Assembly: GCF_026191635.1 (NCBI RefSeq)
Contig: NZ_JAKRRW010000007.1
Span: 162,942-226,941 of the forward strand
Direction: 5' to 3'
DNA length: 64,000 nt
Origin: Photobacterium obscurum
Lineage (GTDB): Bacteria > Pseudomonadota > Gammaproteobacteria > Enterobacterales > Vibrionaceae
A program made the translations under genes and the position numbers. Positions 44,147 through 53,443 of this stretch are shown here, piece after piece; within the stretch, counting starts at the first letter, position 1, and the number at the start of each line of letters is the position of its first letter. The notes under the pieces were generated by a model. It saw nothing but the letters and a program-made list of their open reading frames with translations, did no database searches and was not told where the DNA came from.

Positions 44147-45619
44147 ATGGATCCCAAAGTACTGTTTTCCGATAAGTTATCCCTGGCATTGGGGAGTACT
44201 TATTTTCGGATCGGTAGCGAACACTGGCACACCGACGAGCTGATTACTCTGCAACAGTTATTGCTAATACATGCGCCGTCACTAAAAGAAGGCTTACTTT
44301 GGTGGTGCAAAGCAATATCGCTTTTTGACCGTCATATCTATGTGGAACCAGAAAACAACAGCGGTTTTCTATCTCTGCATATTAAATCTCGCACAAATTC
44401 AGCACTGCCAATATGGGTGCACTACCTTACCGAAGCTCTACTGAAACAAGTTGCTCAGTTCACGACACTTAACCACTCGTGGCTCCAGACAAATACTTGC
44501 TCCTACCCTCAAATCCGCAATGAATATGGTCAATGTTTAAAAATCCACTTTGACTCACATGAAATTGGAGGGATAGCAACGCCTGAACCAAGACTATTTA
44601 CGCTTTCCAAGCAAGTGTTATTGCTTCTCCAACATGAAAACATCGAGAAGGAAGATTTAGTTTCAAGACTTAAAAAAGTAATCCGCGACAATATCAGTTC
44701 ACCAATACGCCTACCTGAACAAGCCATCAAACTCGGCTTATCACCCAGAACCCTTCAGCGGCGCCTGCGTGATCAGCACCTCAGCTTCAGCGCCCTTGTG
44801 GATGAGGAGAAAAAAGCAATTGCCCTTCAGTTGCTTGCCGATACACAGCTTAGCACAACCACTATCGCCAACCGGCTTGGGTACGATGATCCATCCAACT
44901 TCCACCGAGCCTTTCGCAAATGGTATCCATTCACCCCACAAAAGTATCGGGAACAATGCCGTAACAACCGGGCAATACAGCAGGCAAAACCAATCCGTCT
45001 CCATTACGCCAAAGGCATTGTCGAATCAGACGATGACGGCCATCCAAGAGAAGGTCGAGTGTGGATCGAGGTAGACAATATTGCCTTTGAAAAGAATGTA
45101 ACGGTCGAATGCAAAGATAGAGATGGGGTCTGGCGCAACTACCCTGCATTTTTTGATGACTTTCTTAGCGAAGGCGTCGAGTTATGGTCAACCGCCAACC
45201 TTCCTGTCGCCAGCCCCTTAAGTTTCCGCCTATGCTATGAGGTCGACGGTCAAAAGTTTATCGATGACAACCTTGGCCACAACTATGTGGTTAGCAATCA
45301 AATCCTGCTTGGTCACCCTCTAATTGTCGTCCCTACACGGGCTACCATCCCTGAAGCGGGCAATTTTCGGGCGGTCATAGAGCTTGCCTGTCGAGTACCC
45401 GATACCGAAGCTATTACCTGCGTTATCGATGACCAAGAAGATGTTGTCTGGACGATGACCAAAACCAGCCAGCATCATGATTACTCGTCGTGGACACTCT
45501 CGGCTTTGCTGACCACGATACCGCAACAGTGCTCATTTACCTTGTTTAATCAGCAGGGCAATGAGTTCCACTGCGACAATTATCAACATGGTTACCGATT
45601 TGCTCGGACGTTAACGTAA
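44147..45619 (+). CDS. AraC-family regulator with CBM21-like glucan-binding domain
   Basis: A 490-residue protein in four parts. Residues 1-150 resemble the arabinose-bd N-terminal domain of OruR-type AraC regulators. Residues about 172-272 are a standard AraC DNA-binding pair (LGLSPRTLQRRLRDQHLSF, then NRLGYDDPSNFHRAFRKWY). Residues about 300-384 match the CBM21 pattern known from eukaryotic glucoamylases and PP1 glycogen-targeting subunits: VDNIAFEKNVTV, WRNYPAFF, CYEVDGQKF, DDNLGHNYVV. Residues about 400-488 repeat the pattern weakly (NQQGNEFHCDNYQHGYRF). It lies directly upstream of an amylase gene, so it probably activates glucan use on sensing starch or glycogen. The function is inferred. 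Confidence 0.85.
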   Translation: MDPKVLFSDKLSLALGSTYFRIGSEHWHTDELITLQQLLLIHAPSLKEGLLWWCKAISLFDRHIYVEPENNSGFLSLHIKSRTNSALPIWVHYLTEALLKQVAQFTTLNHSWLQTNTCSYPQIRNEYGQCLKIHFDSHEIGGIATPEPRLFTLSKQVLLLLQHENIEKEDLVSRLKKVIRDNISSPIRLPEQAIKLGLSPRTLQRRLRDQHLSFSALVDEEKKAIALQLLADTQLSTTTIANRLGYDDPSNFHRAFRKWYPFTPQKYREQCRNNRAIQQAKPIRLHYAKGIVESDDDGHPREGRVWIEVDNIAFEKNVTVECKDRDGVWRNYPAFFDDFLSEGVELWSTANLPVASPLSFRLCYEVDGQKFIDDNLGHNYVVSNQILLGHPLIVVPTRATIPEAGNFRAVIELACRVPDTEAITCVIDDQEDVVWTMTKTSQHHDYSSWTLSALLTTIPQQCSFTLFNQQGNEFHCDNYQHGYRFARTLT

Positions 45620-45684
45620 TTTTCTTTGAGTGTGGCTCTTGGCATAACAATCAAAAATGTCAGATAGCTCAAACGGATAAAAAT

Positions 45685-45723
45685 GTGTCACTCAACAACC
45701 AGTATTTTGGCGCAAAGTGACAC
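45685..45723. promoter_or_regulatory. inverted repeat upstream of the second amylase
   Basis: GTGTCACT (45685-45692) and AGTGACAC (45716-45723) are perfect inverted copies with a 23-base spacer, 60 bases before the amylase start. A likely operator, with the AraC-CBM21 protein as the first candidate to bind it, though AraC sites are more often direct repeats. Confidence 0.5.
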
Positions 45724-45782
45724 TCTTTTCTGCTTCTTTATCAATTATTGTTTACGCACATTCGTGAACAAGAGACAAAGAC

Positions 45783-48467
45783 GTGGCAAAAAATAAATAT
45801 AAGACGCTGAATAAATTAAATATTTTATCATTATCAATTGCATTGGCCCTAAGTGGCTGTAACTCTGACAATGATCCGGTTGCGATAGCGGACAATAGCA
45901 TGTCGCCTTCTGACCGAGAAGAGCAAACCGTATCGCCTGACTGGCAAGATCAAATTATCTACTTCCTGATGATTGATCGCTTCAATGACGGCAATAGCCA
46001 AATTAACGATCAGGAACAAAACGAATACGACCCGACATCCGACAAAAAATTCAGCGGAGGGGATCTTCAGGGGATAACTGACCAGCTCAGCTATATCCAG
46101 AATCTTGGGGCAACATCAGTCTGGATCACTCCTCCCGTGGCCAACCAATGGTGGGATGCAGAGCAAAACTATGGTGGCTACCATGGCTACTGGGCTAGAG
46201 ACTTTCAAAAAGTGGATGAGCACTTTGGTGATCTAGAAACTTACCAGAGTTTGGCAAACGAGCTACATAGCCGAGATATGTACCTGATCCAGGACATTGT
46301 CACCAACCATGTCGGCAACTTTTTCACCTACGATAATCCGTACGATTACGATCCATCGAGCCCTTGCGATGGCTTCCGCCTTATTACAAAAGCTTTAGCA
46401 CCCGCTCAAGAGCTACCCTATCCTCTCAATCAAAACCAATGTAAGGAAGATGGCAGCGGTGCCTATCACTGGACACCTAGCATCACAGATCACAATAACC
46501 CGGAACAAGAGAAAACCTGGCAACTCTCAGACCTGGATGATCTGAATACATCCGACCCGGTAGTCAGAGCCTACCTTAAAGCCAGCTATCGCAAATGGAT
46601 CAAAGATGTTGGTGTCGATGCTTTTCGAGTTGATACCGCCAAGTTCGTCGAGCATGATTTCTGGAATGACTTCTTCCATAGCGAAGATGGTATTATGGCG
46701 CAGGCCAAAGCGACTGGCAGAAATAACTTCCTCACCTTCGGAGAAGTCTTTGAAGCATCGACTCCCTACCAAACCGAAGGTGAGGAGAAAATGCTAACCT
46801 ACATTGGTGAAAACGGCTCGCCGGAGCAACTGATGGCGGTGCTGAACTTCCCACTGCAGACGACAATGACCCGCGTCTTTGCATCGGGCCAGCCAACTGA
46901 CTATCTACGCTACCGTCTTGAACAAATGATGAAGTTGTTCCCCAACCCTTACATCATGCCTAACTTTATTGACAACCACGATATGCCACGCTTTTTGTCA
47001 CAAGCCAGTGAAGAAGATATGCAGCAAGCATTAATCACCATGATGTCAATACCAGGTATTCCTGTTATCTATCAAGGCACAGAGCAGACAATGGTGAATA
47101 GCCGGGACAGTATGTTCGATGGCGGCTACCGTGAAGATGGGCAATTTGTGGATTCCTTCGATACAGATAGCGAGATGTACCACTTTATCCAGGCACTCGC
47201 AAAACTGCGAACTGAAAATAAGGTACTGACCCGAGGAGATTTGAAAGTCATTGCAAGTGACCATGCAGGTGCCGGCATTTTCAGTTTCATACGCAGCCTG
47301 GATGACGATGAGGTACTCGTTGTCATGAATACCTCATCTGCCCCGATGCTACTCAACCAGTTAGATGTTGAGCAAAATGCCGGCACTGTTTTTGAACGAC
47401 AGATCCAGTCAAACTGGAAAGATGCACCGGCATCACTCGTCACCGATAGCAAAGGTAAAATCAGCCTGGAGCTGGCACCGAAATCTGCGGTCATTTACTT
47501 CAAAACTACCCGTACAGGTGACGTTGCAACACCAAGCACCAGTGTAACACTTAATGGTAACTGGTCAGATGCCACCATCACGCAAGATACCGAAATAACA
47601 GGTATTGCGACACCTGGCGTAATATTGAAGCTAGTTGTAGACGGCAACTTGGAAACAGCACAGGACATTCAGGTTGATGACAACGGTGAGTGGACTGCTA
47701 TGCTCTCTATCCGCCATTTTGCCATTGGCAAACAACAGCATCGCTTTACCCTTTATCATGCAGATGATAAAGCGGGAATTGAAGATATTGCTTTCACATC
47801 TGATCTGTCTTGGTCTGATACACCAGCCCAAGTCGTTGACGATGCAGGTGATGCCCAAGATGGAAGCGGCGGCCCATACGGTACTTACTCACTACCAACA
47901 GACCCCTCTTTTGATAAAGACAATAATCAGCTCTCGATTGAAAAAGCTGAGATCTACACCGTCGGCAGTAATGTTCGCTTAAAATTGACCATGAACAACG
48001 TCACCAATAGCTGGTTACCGCCTAATGGCTTTGATCATGTCGGCTTTTCTGTCTTTATTGGTTTGCCAAATGAATCTGAGCAGGGTTTAAAAGAACTACC
48101 TAAGATCAATGCAACCATGCCAGCTGGCACTTGGAATCGCAATGCTGTGATATTTGGTTGGCAAAGCTCTATTTATAACTCTGTCGGTGCTGATGCAAAG
48201 ACATGGGGACAGGCCGTATCGCCGGCACCAAGTGTCACTGTCGATAAAGCAAGCAATGCCATTTTCCTTGACTTTGCAAGTGATGCCCTTGGGCGCCCAG
48301 ATTCACTCGATGGTATCAGCTTCTATATCACAAGTTGGGATCTTGATGGCTTATCTGCAACTTACCGGCCTATAGATACAGAAAAAGGCCCTTGGAACTT
48401 TGCAGGCACCGATACATCCGAACCAAAAATCTGGGATGACATTGCGACGATTACTCTGAGTGAATAA
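45783..48467 (+). CDS. GH13 alpha-amylase lipoprotein with C-terminal binding module
   Basis: An 894-residue lipoprotein (lipobox LSGC, C26). Catalytic barrel from about residue 55: TNHV (174-177), nucleophile D284 in FRVDTAKF, acid/base E321 in FGEVFE, D400 in FIDNHD. After the beta C-domain (to about 575) comes an Ig-like linker (about 580-680) and a C-terminal module (about 690-893) like the glucodextranase C-terminal/DOMON type (SLPTDPSF, IYTVGSNVRLKLTMNNVTN). GTG 45783 is the start; the Shine-Dalgarno is weak. Surface amylase with added substrate binding, probably under control of the regulator just upstream. Confidence 0.92.
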   Translation: MAKNKYKTLNKLNILSLSIALALSGCNSDNDPVAIADNSMSPSDREEQTVSPDWQDQIIYFLMIDRFNDGNSQINDQEQNEYDPTSDKKFSGGDLQGITDQLSYIQNLGATSVWITPPVANQWWDAEQNYGGYHGYWARDFQKVDEHFGDLETYQSLANELHSRDMYLIQDIVTNHVGNFFTYDNPYDYDPSSPCDGFRLITKALAPAQELPYPLNQNQCKEDGSGAYHWTPSITDHNNPEQEKTWQLSDLDDLNTSDPVVRAYLKASYRKWIKDVGVDAFRVDTAKFVEHDFWNDFFHSEDGIMAQAKATGRNNFLTFGEVFEASTPYQTEGEEKMLTYIGENGSPEQLMAVLNFPLQTTMTRVFASGQPTDYLRYRLEQMMKLFPNPYIMPNFIDNHDMPRFLSQASEEDMQQALITMMSIPGIPVIYQGTEQTMVNSRDSMFDGGYREDGQFVDSFDTDSEMYHFIQALAKLRTENKVLTRGDLKVIASDHAGAGIFSFIRSLDDDEVLVVMNTSSAPMLLNQLDVEQNAGTVFERQIQSNWKDAPASLVTDSKGKISLELAPKSAVIYFKTTRTGDVATPSTSVTLNGNWSDATITQDTEITGIATPGVILKLVVDGNLETAQDIQVDDNGEWTAMLSIRHFAIGKQQHRFTLYHADDKAGIEDIAFTSDLSWSDTPAQVVDDAGDAQDGSGGPYGTYSLPTDPSFDKDNNQLSIEKAEIYTVGSNVRLKLTMNNVTNSWLPPNGFDHVGFSVFIGLPNESEQGLKELPKINATMPAGTWNRNAVIFGWQSSIYNSVGADAKTWGQAVSPAPSVTVDKASNAIFLDFASDALGRPDSLDGISFYITSWDLDGLSATYRPIDTEKGPWNFAGTDTSEPKIWDDIATITLSE

Positions 48468-48534
48468 CCTGCCTGAAGTGCTTAAGTAATTAAGCCCTCT
48501 ACTGCGCAAAAAATAGTGAAAAGACAGTAGCTAA

Positions 48535-48556
48535 AAGCCCCTGCCTACAGGGGCTT
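48535..48556. terminator. bidirectional terminator
   Basis: Stem AAGCCCCTG / CAGGGGCTT with loop CCTA between the convergent amylase and VIT1-like genes. Confidence 0.82.
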
Positions 48557-48590
48557 AATAGCGCTGAGATGATTTACCCTGCCTCCATGC

Positions 48591-49352
48591 TCAACCAACA
48601 ACCCCAAACATTTCACGCAACAAATATCCGGTAAGAAAGGCCAACCCGGCCGCAGTCCCCCCTGTCAAAAGAGTGCGCAACCCAGAGAGAAGAAACGGCT
48701 GGCCAAACACTACGCTCTTTAGCATACCAATTAAAAAAAACATCAGTGCCGCAATGCCTGTGCTGATGGCAAACTGCTGGTTCATATGTAACGTTGTCGC
48801 TAGAAATGGTAATAAGGGCATAGTACCGATAACAATGAAAGCGACAAAAGTTGCCCAAGCTGCTCCCAGTGGGTTTGACTCATTATGATGATGGATGCCG
48901 TGTTCCTCCACCATCATTGTTTCGACCCATAATTTCCGGTCATCGCATATAATATCTACGATTTTTTCAAGCACCTCCCCCTTGAAACCTTTATTGCTGA
49001 ATATCTGGCGAATTTCTTCCCGTTCCCCTTCCGGAACTATATCGATATGATCTTCTTCCATTTCCCTCAGGCTCTGAGCATATTCCTGCTTCGCTTTATT
49101 AGACTCATAAGCACTTATCGCCATGCTAAAACCATCTGCAATCAGATTAGAAAAACCCAAGATCACTGCCACCAAAGAAGGAAAACCAGCACCAACAGCT
49201 GCCGAAACAACAGCAAAAGTCGTTACGCACCCATCAATACCACCAAGGACCGCATCTGAAATATTTTGAGACTTAGGAGCCTGCTGCAATCGCTGCCTAA
49301 TAACCTCCGGATGATGCATTCGGGCAAGCTCTTCGATACTAACCTTCTTCAT
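48591..49352 (-). CDS. VIT1/CCC1-family iron/manganese transporter
   Basis: A 253-residue membrane protein with about five helices. DAVLGGIDGCVTTFAVVSAA (residues about 33-52) and the following GFSNLIADGFSMAISAYES are the family signature. Between helices 2 and 3 is a cytoplasmic Glu-rich helical domain (EMEEDHIDIVPEGEREEIR) that in this family binds metal. It probably removes Fe(II) or Mn(II) from the cytoplasm. Stands alone. Confidence 0.92.
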   Translation of the reverse strand: MKKVSIEELARMHHPEVIRQRLQQAPKSQNISDAVLGGIDGCVTTFAVVSAAVGAGFPSLVAVILGFSNLIADGFSMAISAYESNKAKQEYAQSLREMEEDHIDIVPEGEREEIRQIFSNKGFKGEVLEKIVDIICDDRKLWVETMMVEEHGIHHHNESNPLGAAWATFVAFIVIGTMPLLPFLATTLHMNQQFAISTGIAALMFFLIGMLKSVVFGQPFLLSGLRTLLTGGTAAGLAFLTGYLLREMFGVVG

Positions 49353-49694
49353 TCAAAGATCTCCGAATTAAAATACCCAGCAAGATACCTGAGATACATG
49401 GTTAAGAATCGTAATCGATTAAGTAAGTTGGGGATGACGTTATTAAGCATAGCAATGAAGTTCTAATACGGAATATGTCCGCACATCAAAGCGCTGTACC
49501 CAATTTATGCCTGAGCCTCATATCGCTGACGACAAGAGCGCTGTAAAATTCTGGCGTTCATACACGTATCGCTATATCCCACCGCCAAAATGACGTTTTT
49601 AGAGAAAAATCGGCCATTTTATTGACCTAATCACCTGAAATTTTACTAGTTTTGTTTAAAGTGGTTTTACCTCGTTCCGATAGAAAAGTGACTT
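49353..49694. other. intergenic region between divergent genes
   Basis: About 340 bases that must contain promoters for the metal transporter (leftward) and the peptidase (rightward). I see no Fur-type palindrome, gene or RNA that I would defend. Confidence 0.4.
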
Positions 49695-50801
49695 ATGACA
49701 ACAATCAACCAAGATAGACTGATCCAGCACTTTATTGATCTGGTGAAAATCAACAGTGAATCACGAAATGAAAAGGCCATTGCCGAATGCCTTGCTGAGC
49801 AGCTAGGTCAAATCGGTTTCCAGGTTGCCAAATTGCCAGTACCAGCTGACATTTCTAACGGCTTCAATATTTACGCCAAACTACCAGGACAACTTGATGG
49901 TAGCGTATTACTAAGCTGTCATATGGATACGGTTACCCCGGGTAATGACATTGAACCGGTGATCAACGACGGCGTAATCAGCTCTAAAGGCGACACAATT
50001 CTTGGTGGTGATGACAAGTCAGGGATTGCCGCAATTATGGAAGCCGTACGCTGTATTCTGGCACAGAAGCTTCCTCACAAGACCATCGAACTTGCCTTCA
50101 CTGTCTATGAAGAAGGTGGCCTGCATGGCTCGAAAAATTTCGACATGTCTTATGTTGAATCCCAACAGGCGATTGTTTTAGATTCAGGCGGCGATATCGG
50201 CACCATCATTACTGTAGCTCCTGGCCAGCAGAACCTGAAAATCTCCATTAAAGGCAAGCCTGCTCACGCAGGATTGGCACCAGAAGACGGTATCAATGCC
50301 CTAACCGTTGCAGCTGAAGCCATTAACCAAATGAAGCTATCTCGAATCGATAGTGAAACTACCGCAAACATCGGGGTTGTCAAAGGTGGACAGGCAACTA
50401 ACATTGTAATGCCAGAGCTTTATCTGGAAGCTGAGGCGCGCTCACTAGATGATAATAAGCTTGCCGACCAAGTTGACCATATGGTCAACACATTCAAAGA
50501 TGCAGCTGAAAAACACCGTGCCGAAATCAACATCGAATCAACGCGTGCTTATAATGCCTACTGCATTGAAGACAATGACACATTTGTTGAAACCGTAAAA
50601 GCAGCCTTCATTGCCAACAATGTAGAGCCAAAAACACAATCAACCGGTGGTGGTAGCGATGCCAACATCTTCAATGAAAAAGGCATTAAGACCATCAATC
50701 TGTCAACAGGTATGGCAAAAGTGCACACCACCGACGAATACATCAAGATTGAAGATATGGTAGGCATCACTGAGTTCTTGTATACCTATCTGACTCGCTA
50801 A
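49695..50801 (+). CDS. M20-family peptidase (PepT-like)
   Basis: A 368-residue zinc peptidase of the M20/M25/M40 group, closest in layout to peptidase T2. Metal ligands: H76/D78 (SCHMDTV), D106 (GGDDKSG), E139-E140 (YEEGG), D163-like (LDSGGD), and the C-terminal His in KVHTTDEY. A lid domain lies at about 175-290. Cytoplasmic tripeptidase activity is likely. A strong terminator follows. Confidence 0.9.
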   Translation: MTTINQDRLIQHFIDLVKINSESRNEKAIAECLAEQLGQIGFQVAKLPVPADISNGFNIYAKLPGQLDGSVLLSCHMDTVTPGNDIEPVINDGVISSKGDTILGGDDKSGIAAIMEAVRCILAQKLPHKTIELAFTVYEEGGLHGSKNFDMSYVESQQAIVLDSGGDIGTIITVAPGQQNLKISIKGKPAHAGLAPEDGINALTVAAEAINQMKLSRIDSETTANIGVVKGGQATNIVMPELYLEAEARSLDDNKLADQVDHMVNTFKDAAEKHRAEINIESTRAYNAYCIEDNDTFVETVKAAFIANNVEPKTQSTGGGSDANIFNEKGIKTINLSTGMAKVHTTDEYIKIEDMVGITEFLYTYLTR

Positions 50802-50828
50802 TATTGAATAGTTGTTAGATTTACCATC

Positions 50829-50850
50829 AACCGGGGCGTCAGCCCCGGTT
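50829..50850 (+). terminator. terminator of the PepT-like gene
   Basis: Stem AACCGGGGC / GCCCCGGTT with loop GTCA and TTGTC after it, 28 bases beyond the stop. Confidence 0.9.
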
Positions 50851-50894
50851 TTGTCATCGACAATCTTTTTTCAGACCAATCAACTGATACAAAA

Positions 50895-50920
50895 AGGCCC
50901 TAGTCTGAAGACTAAGGCCT
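50895..50920 (-). terminator. terminator of the DUF3622 gene
   Basis: Stem AGGCC-TAGTCT / AGACTA-GGCCT with one internal mismatch; on the minus strand followed by TTTTTGT. Confidence 0.8.
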
Positions 50921-50953
50921 ATAAAATCGGAATGATTATTAACTCAGAGCGAC

Positions 50954-51247
50954 TTACTCTTCGTCAAAATCCATTTCTTCTTTTTCTTGTTCTTTTTGCG
51001 CTTTCAGCAGTTTTGCTTCGTCATTTTCTTTACGCTGCACTGCCTTGCGCTTGTTACGCTCAATTTGATTCTGAACAAATTCAGCCAGCGTTTTCTCAGC
51101 CCACTCAGTTGCTTCTGCTTCAGTAGCAAAATCTGCCTGGCGCTTAGAAATAGTGGTACGTCGTGCTGAAATCTGTCGAATAATTTCCGCCGCCCAGCCA
51201 TTTCGCTTCTCAACTACGCGGTAATCAAATTTTTTGCCGTTTGCCAT
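50954..51247 (-). CDS. DUF3622-family protein
   Basis: A 97-residue protein, MANGKKFDYRVVEKRNGW at the start with a short beta region followed by a long charged helix (NKRKAVQRKENDEAKLLKAQ) and an acidic end. The start matches DUF3622, a small family of Vibrio and relatives with no assigned function. The Lys/Glu-rich C-terminus could be a coiled coil or a nucleic-acid interaction arm. Confidence 0.85.
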   Translation of the reverse strand: MANGKKFDYRVVEKRNGWAAEIIRQISARRTTISKRQADFATEAEATEWAEKTLAEFVQNQIERNKRKAVQRKENDEAKLLKAQKEQEKEEMDFDEE

Positions 51248-51412
51248 TTTTTTTCCTAGGGATGATTCAGGGGAAAGAACGTATTTGTCAGGTCCATCTG
51301 TTACCCGCTCTCAAAAACGTAATCCCTTCGTAAGGGCGACATTAGAACACATTTAATAGGGTTTGTTGACTGAATTCATTAAATCTCCCCACTCAAACGC
51401 TAGTTCCAACAC

Positions 51413-52183
51413 CTATTGGCTTAATTTTAACTCATCAATCCAATGGCAGATGCGCTCATAATGGGAACCATACCAATAAACTTTCTGACACCCTCGGCAT
51501 TCCACGAAACGACTAAAACATTGAAACGTCGCCTCCTCAACCCGCCCCCTGACCAGCACTTTATCAACCGGCAACAAGAGGTCATTACAGACAGAACAGC
51601 GAGTAAATGGTTGAAAGCTGTCCTCTAGCTGCAGGCGATTTATCACTTCTGATAGTTGCTTTTTCGGATCATGATTACGTACCCAATAGCCATGAGTTAC
51701 CGCTCGATATTTTAATATGCCTTTATCTCGAGTTAGGATAATACGCCGCTGAGAAACGGATATATCAACAATTTCCCTGTCATCTAAATCATTTCTGTAC
51801 AAGGTATCAAATCCCAACAAACGTAATTTTACAGCTAACTTACCCAAGTTGACATCAACGACGAATTTAGTAACCCGTAATGGCTCAGAGCGTAAGTGGA
51901 TCAATGGGGTGATATTAAATGACTCAAATACAGGATATACAGAAACATGCTCACCGCCGTGTAACTTATGTTCAAAGTCCACCGACTTTCCATTAACCAA
52001 AACAAGGTCGATTTCGGTATGCGGTACGCCTATCGCTTCGATTGTGTCTTTAACAGACGCATTACTCGTAAACTCGTAGGGAAAAGGTATCTTGCGAAGA
52101 TCTTGGGGTAAGAAGTCATTCAGCTCTTGGTAAAAACGAAAGCTTGCAGAATATGTAAGGGGGGCATGTTGTTCATCCTTCAT
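51413..52183 (-). CDS. Mut7-C RNase-fold protein with ubiquitin-like N-terminus
   Basis: A 256-residue protein. Residues about 10-90 match the ubiquitin-like Mut7-C N-terminal domain; residues about 105-250 the Mut7-C PIN-like RNase domain, with FVVDVNLGKLAVKLRLLGFDT (acidic D at the start) and RIILTRDKGIL. A four-cysteine zinc ribbon is present (CSVCNDLL and ECRGCQKV). Predicted nuclease of unknown target. The architecture is common in bacteria and length is normal. Confidence 0.9.
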   Translation of the reverse strand: MKDEQHAPLTYSASFRFYQELNDFLPQDLRKIPFPYEFTSNASVKDTIEAIGVPHTEIDLVLVNGKSVDFEHKLHGGEHVSVYPVFESFNITPLIHLRSEPLRVTKFVVDVNLGKLAVKLRLLGFDTLYRNDLDDREIVDISVSQRRIILTRDKGILKYRAVTHGYWVRNHDPKKQLSEVINRLQLEDSFQPFTRCSVCNDLLLPVDKVLVRGRVEEATFQCFSRFVECRGCQKVYWYGSHYERICHWIDELKLSQ

Positions 52184-52401
52184 AACATTTGTTCGATCTG
52201 CATCTATAAATCATAAGCATAGCTCAGCAACAAATCGAATGTAGAGGCAACACGATAGAGCACTGCAGGTGATCTCTGGCCTTGAGTTGCCATAAAGCGT
52301 TACAAAATTAAAGAACCAACTAAACTTATAAGGTCTTAAACACTGTGACAGATTCTGAACGAATAGAACTGGCACAGAACAGATAATACTAAGGTTGGCC
52401 C

Positions 52402-52557
52402 ATGTTTGATTGGCTAAAAAACATCTTTTCTCACAAGCAAGAAAAACCAGACGACAACATAGTAGAGAAGCGTGAAGAGGAACATGATATTAGTAAAGAC
52501 AAACAAGATCTTTACCCTCATGACTCACCTTCAGATGATAAGGATCTGGAGTCATAA
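52402..52557 (+). CDS. 51-residue acidic peptide
   Basis: MFDWLKNIFSHKQEKPDDN followed by a very acidic, hydrophilic tail ending DDKDLES. AAGG precedes the ATG at moderate spacing. The amphipathic N-terminal helix plus charged disordered tail is like several small marine-bacterial peptides, including the CCGSCS protein in this window, but without cysteines. No family recognised. Confidence 0.5.
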   Translation: MFDWLKNIFSHKQEKPDDNIVEKREEEHDISKDKQDLYPHDSPSDDKDLES

Positions 52558-52612
52558 ATTTATACCACTGGCGGAAGTCGCTTTGGAAATGATCATTGTC
52601 GACTTCCTGACC

Positions 52613-53359
52613 TCAGCGCTGCTTAACTTTAATAATCCAATCAGGCAATTTCCACCACATTTCCACTAATATCAATACACTACTAAACGATAAAATCATA
52701 ATTTCTATCGCGCCGGCAGCAGCCAACGTATAAGCAAATACAATCGAGTATTTCGCCAGCCACCAGCTTGCAATATCGACCCAAAGAGCTAACCACCCCA
52801 CAGTGATCAACCCATATTTGAGCATGGTAGCACAACTGCTTTTCGCCAAAGCCAGAGTGACGACAAACAGTAACAGAGCAATCCCATAGAGGTGAATATG
52901 AGCCGCTTTAGCCATTTCGGACCAGGAATATCCCTGCTGAGTATGCTGTAGGACATCGTCATAACCACTAAGGGGCATTGAGTTAATCGCATCGGTTTTG
53001 GTCGACGTCCGACTATGACAGCTTTCGCAATCATAGCGAAGGATTGTCATGACCTCCTTCTGAAACAACTCATCATTGAGTGCACCTTGTTTTACCCAAC
53101 GCTCGACCGTTGCTATGTCTTCATCAGCAGTAACATAGTCATACATTGAGGTTTTCATCGCCCCCACTAAGCGAGATTCACCATATCTTGAGGCAACTTT
53201 TTCAATATCCGGCAAGTGAAAACCACTATGAGCATCTGAATATATCAAGCCAATTAACGTCGCCACTGATAGGCAGCCCAATAGCAATGTCAACAAGAAT
53301 CCCGTGACGGCCAATTTTAGCGCTATCGATAATGATGAAAAATACACATCGACCTCCAT
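52613..53359 (-). CDS. membrane-bound c-type cytochrome-like protein
   Basis: A 248-residue protein with an N-terminal membrane helix, a periplasmic part with one haem c motif CESCH (about residue 111), and four further helices toward the C-terminus. The sequence around the motif (YDCESCHSRTS) fits covalent haem. A GTG at 53347 behind a perfect GGAGG is an alternative start. It lies 84 bases downstream of the ethylbenzene-dehydrogenase-like gene on the same strand and probably passes electrons to or from it. Family not named with certainty. Confidence 0.8.
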   Translation of the reverse strand: MEVDVYFSSLSIALKLAVTGFLLTLLLGCLSVATLIGLIYSDAHSGFHLPDIEKVASRYGESRLVGAMKTSMYDYVTADEDIATVERWVKQGALNDELFQKEVMTILRYDCESCHSRTSTKTDAINSMPLSGYDDVLQHTQQGYSWSEMAKAAHIHLYGIALLLFVVTLALAKSSCATMLKYGLITVGWLALWVDIASWWLAKYSIVFAYTLAAAGAIEIMILSFSSVLILVEMWWKLPDWIIKVKQR

Positions 53360-53443
53360 ATGTCACCCAAAAAACGACCAATTCAAGAGTCTATTAGGAG
53401 CCCCTTCGGGAAATACTCCGGCAGATATGCCGGAGCATAATCA

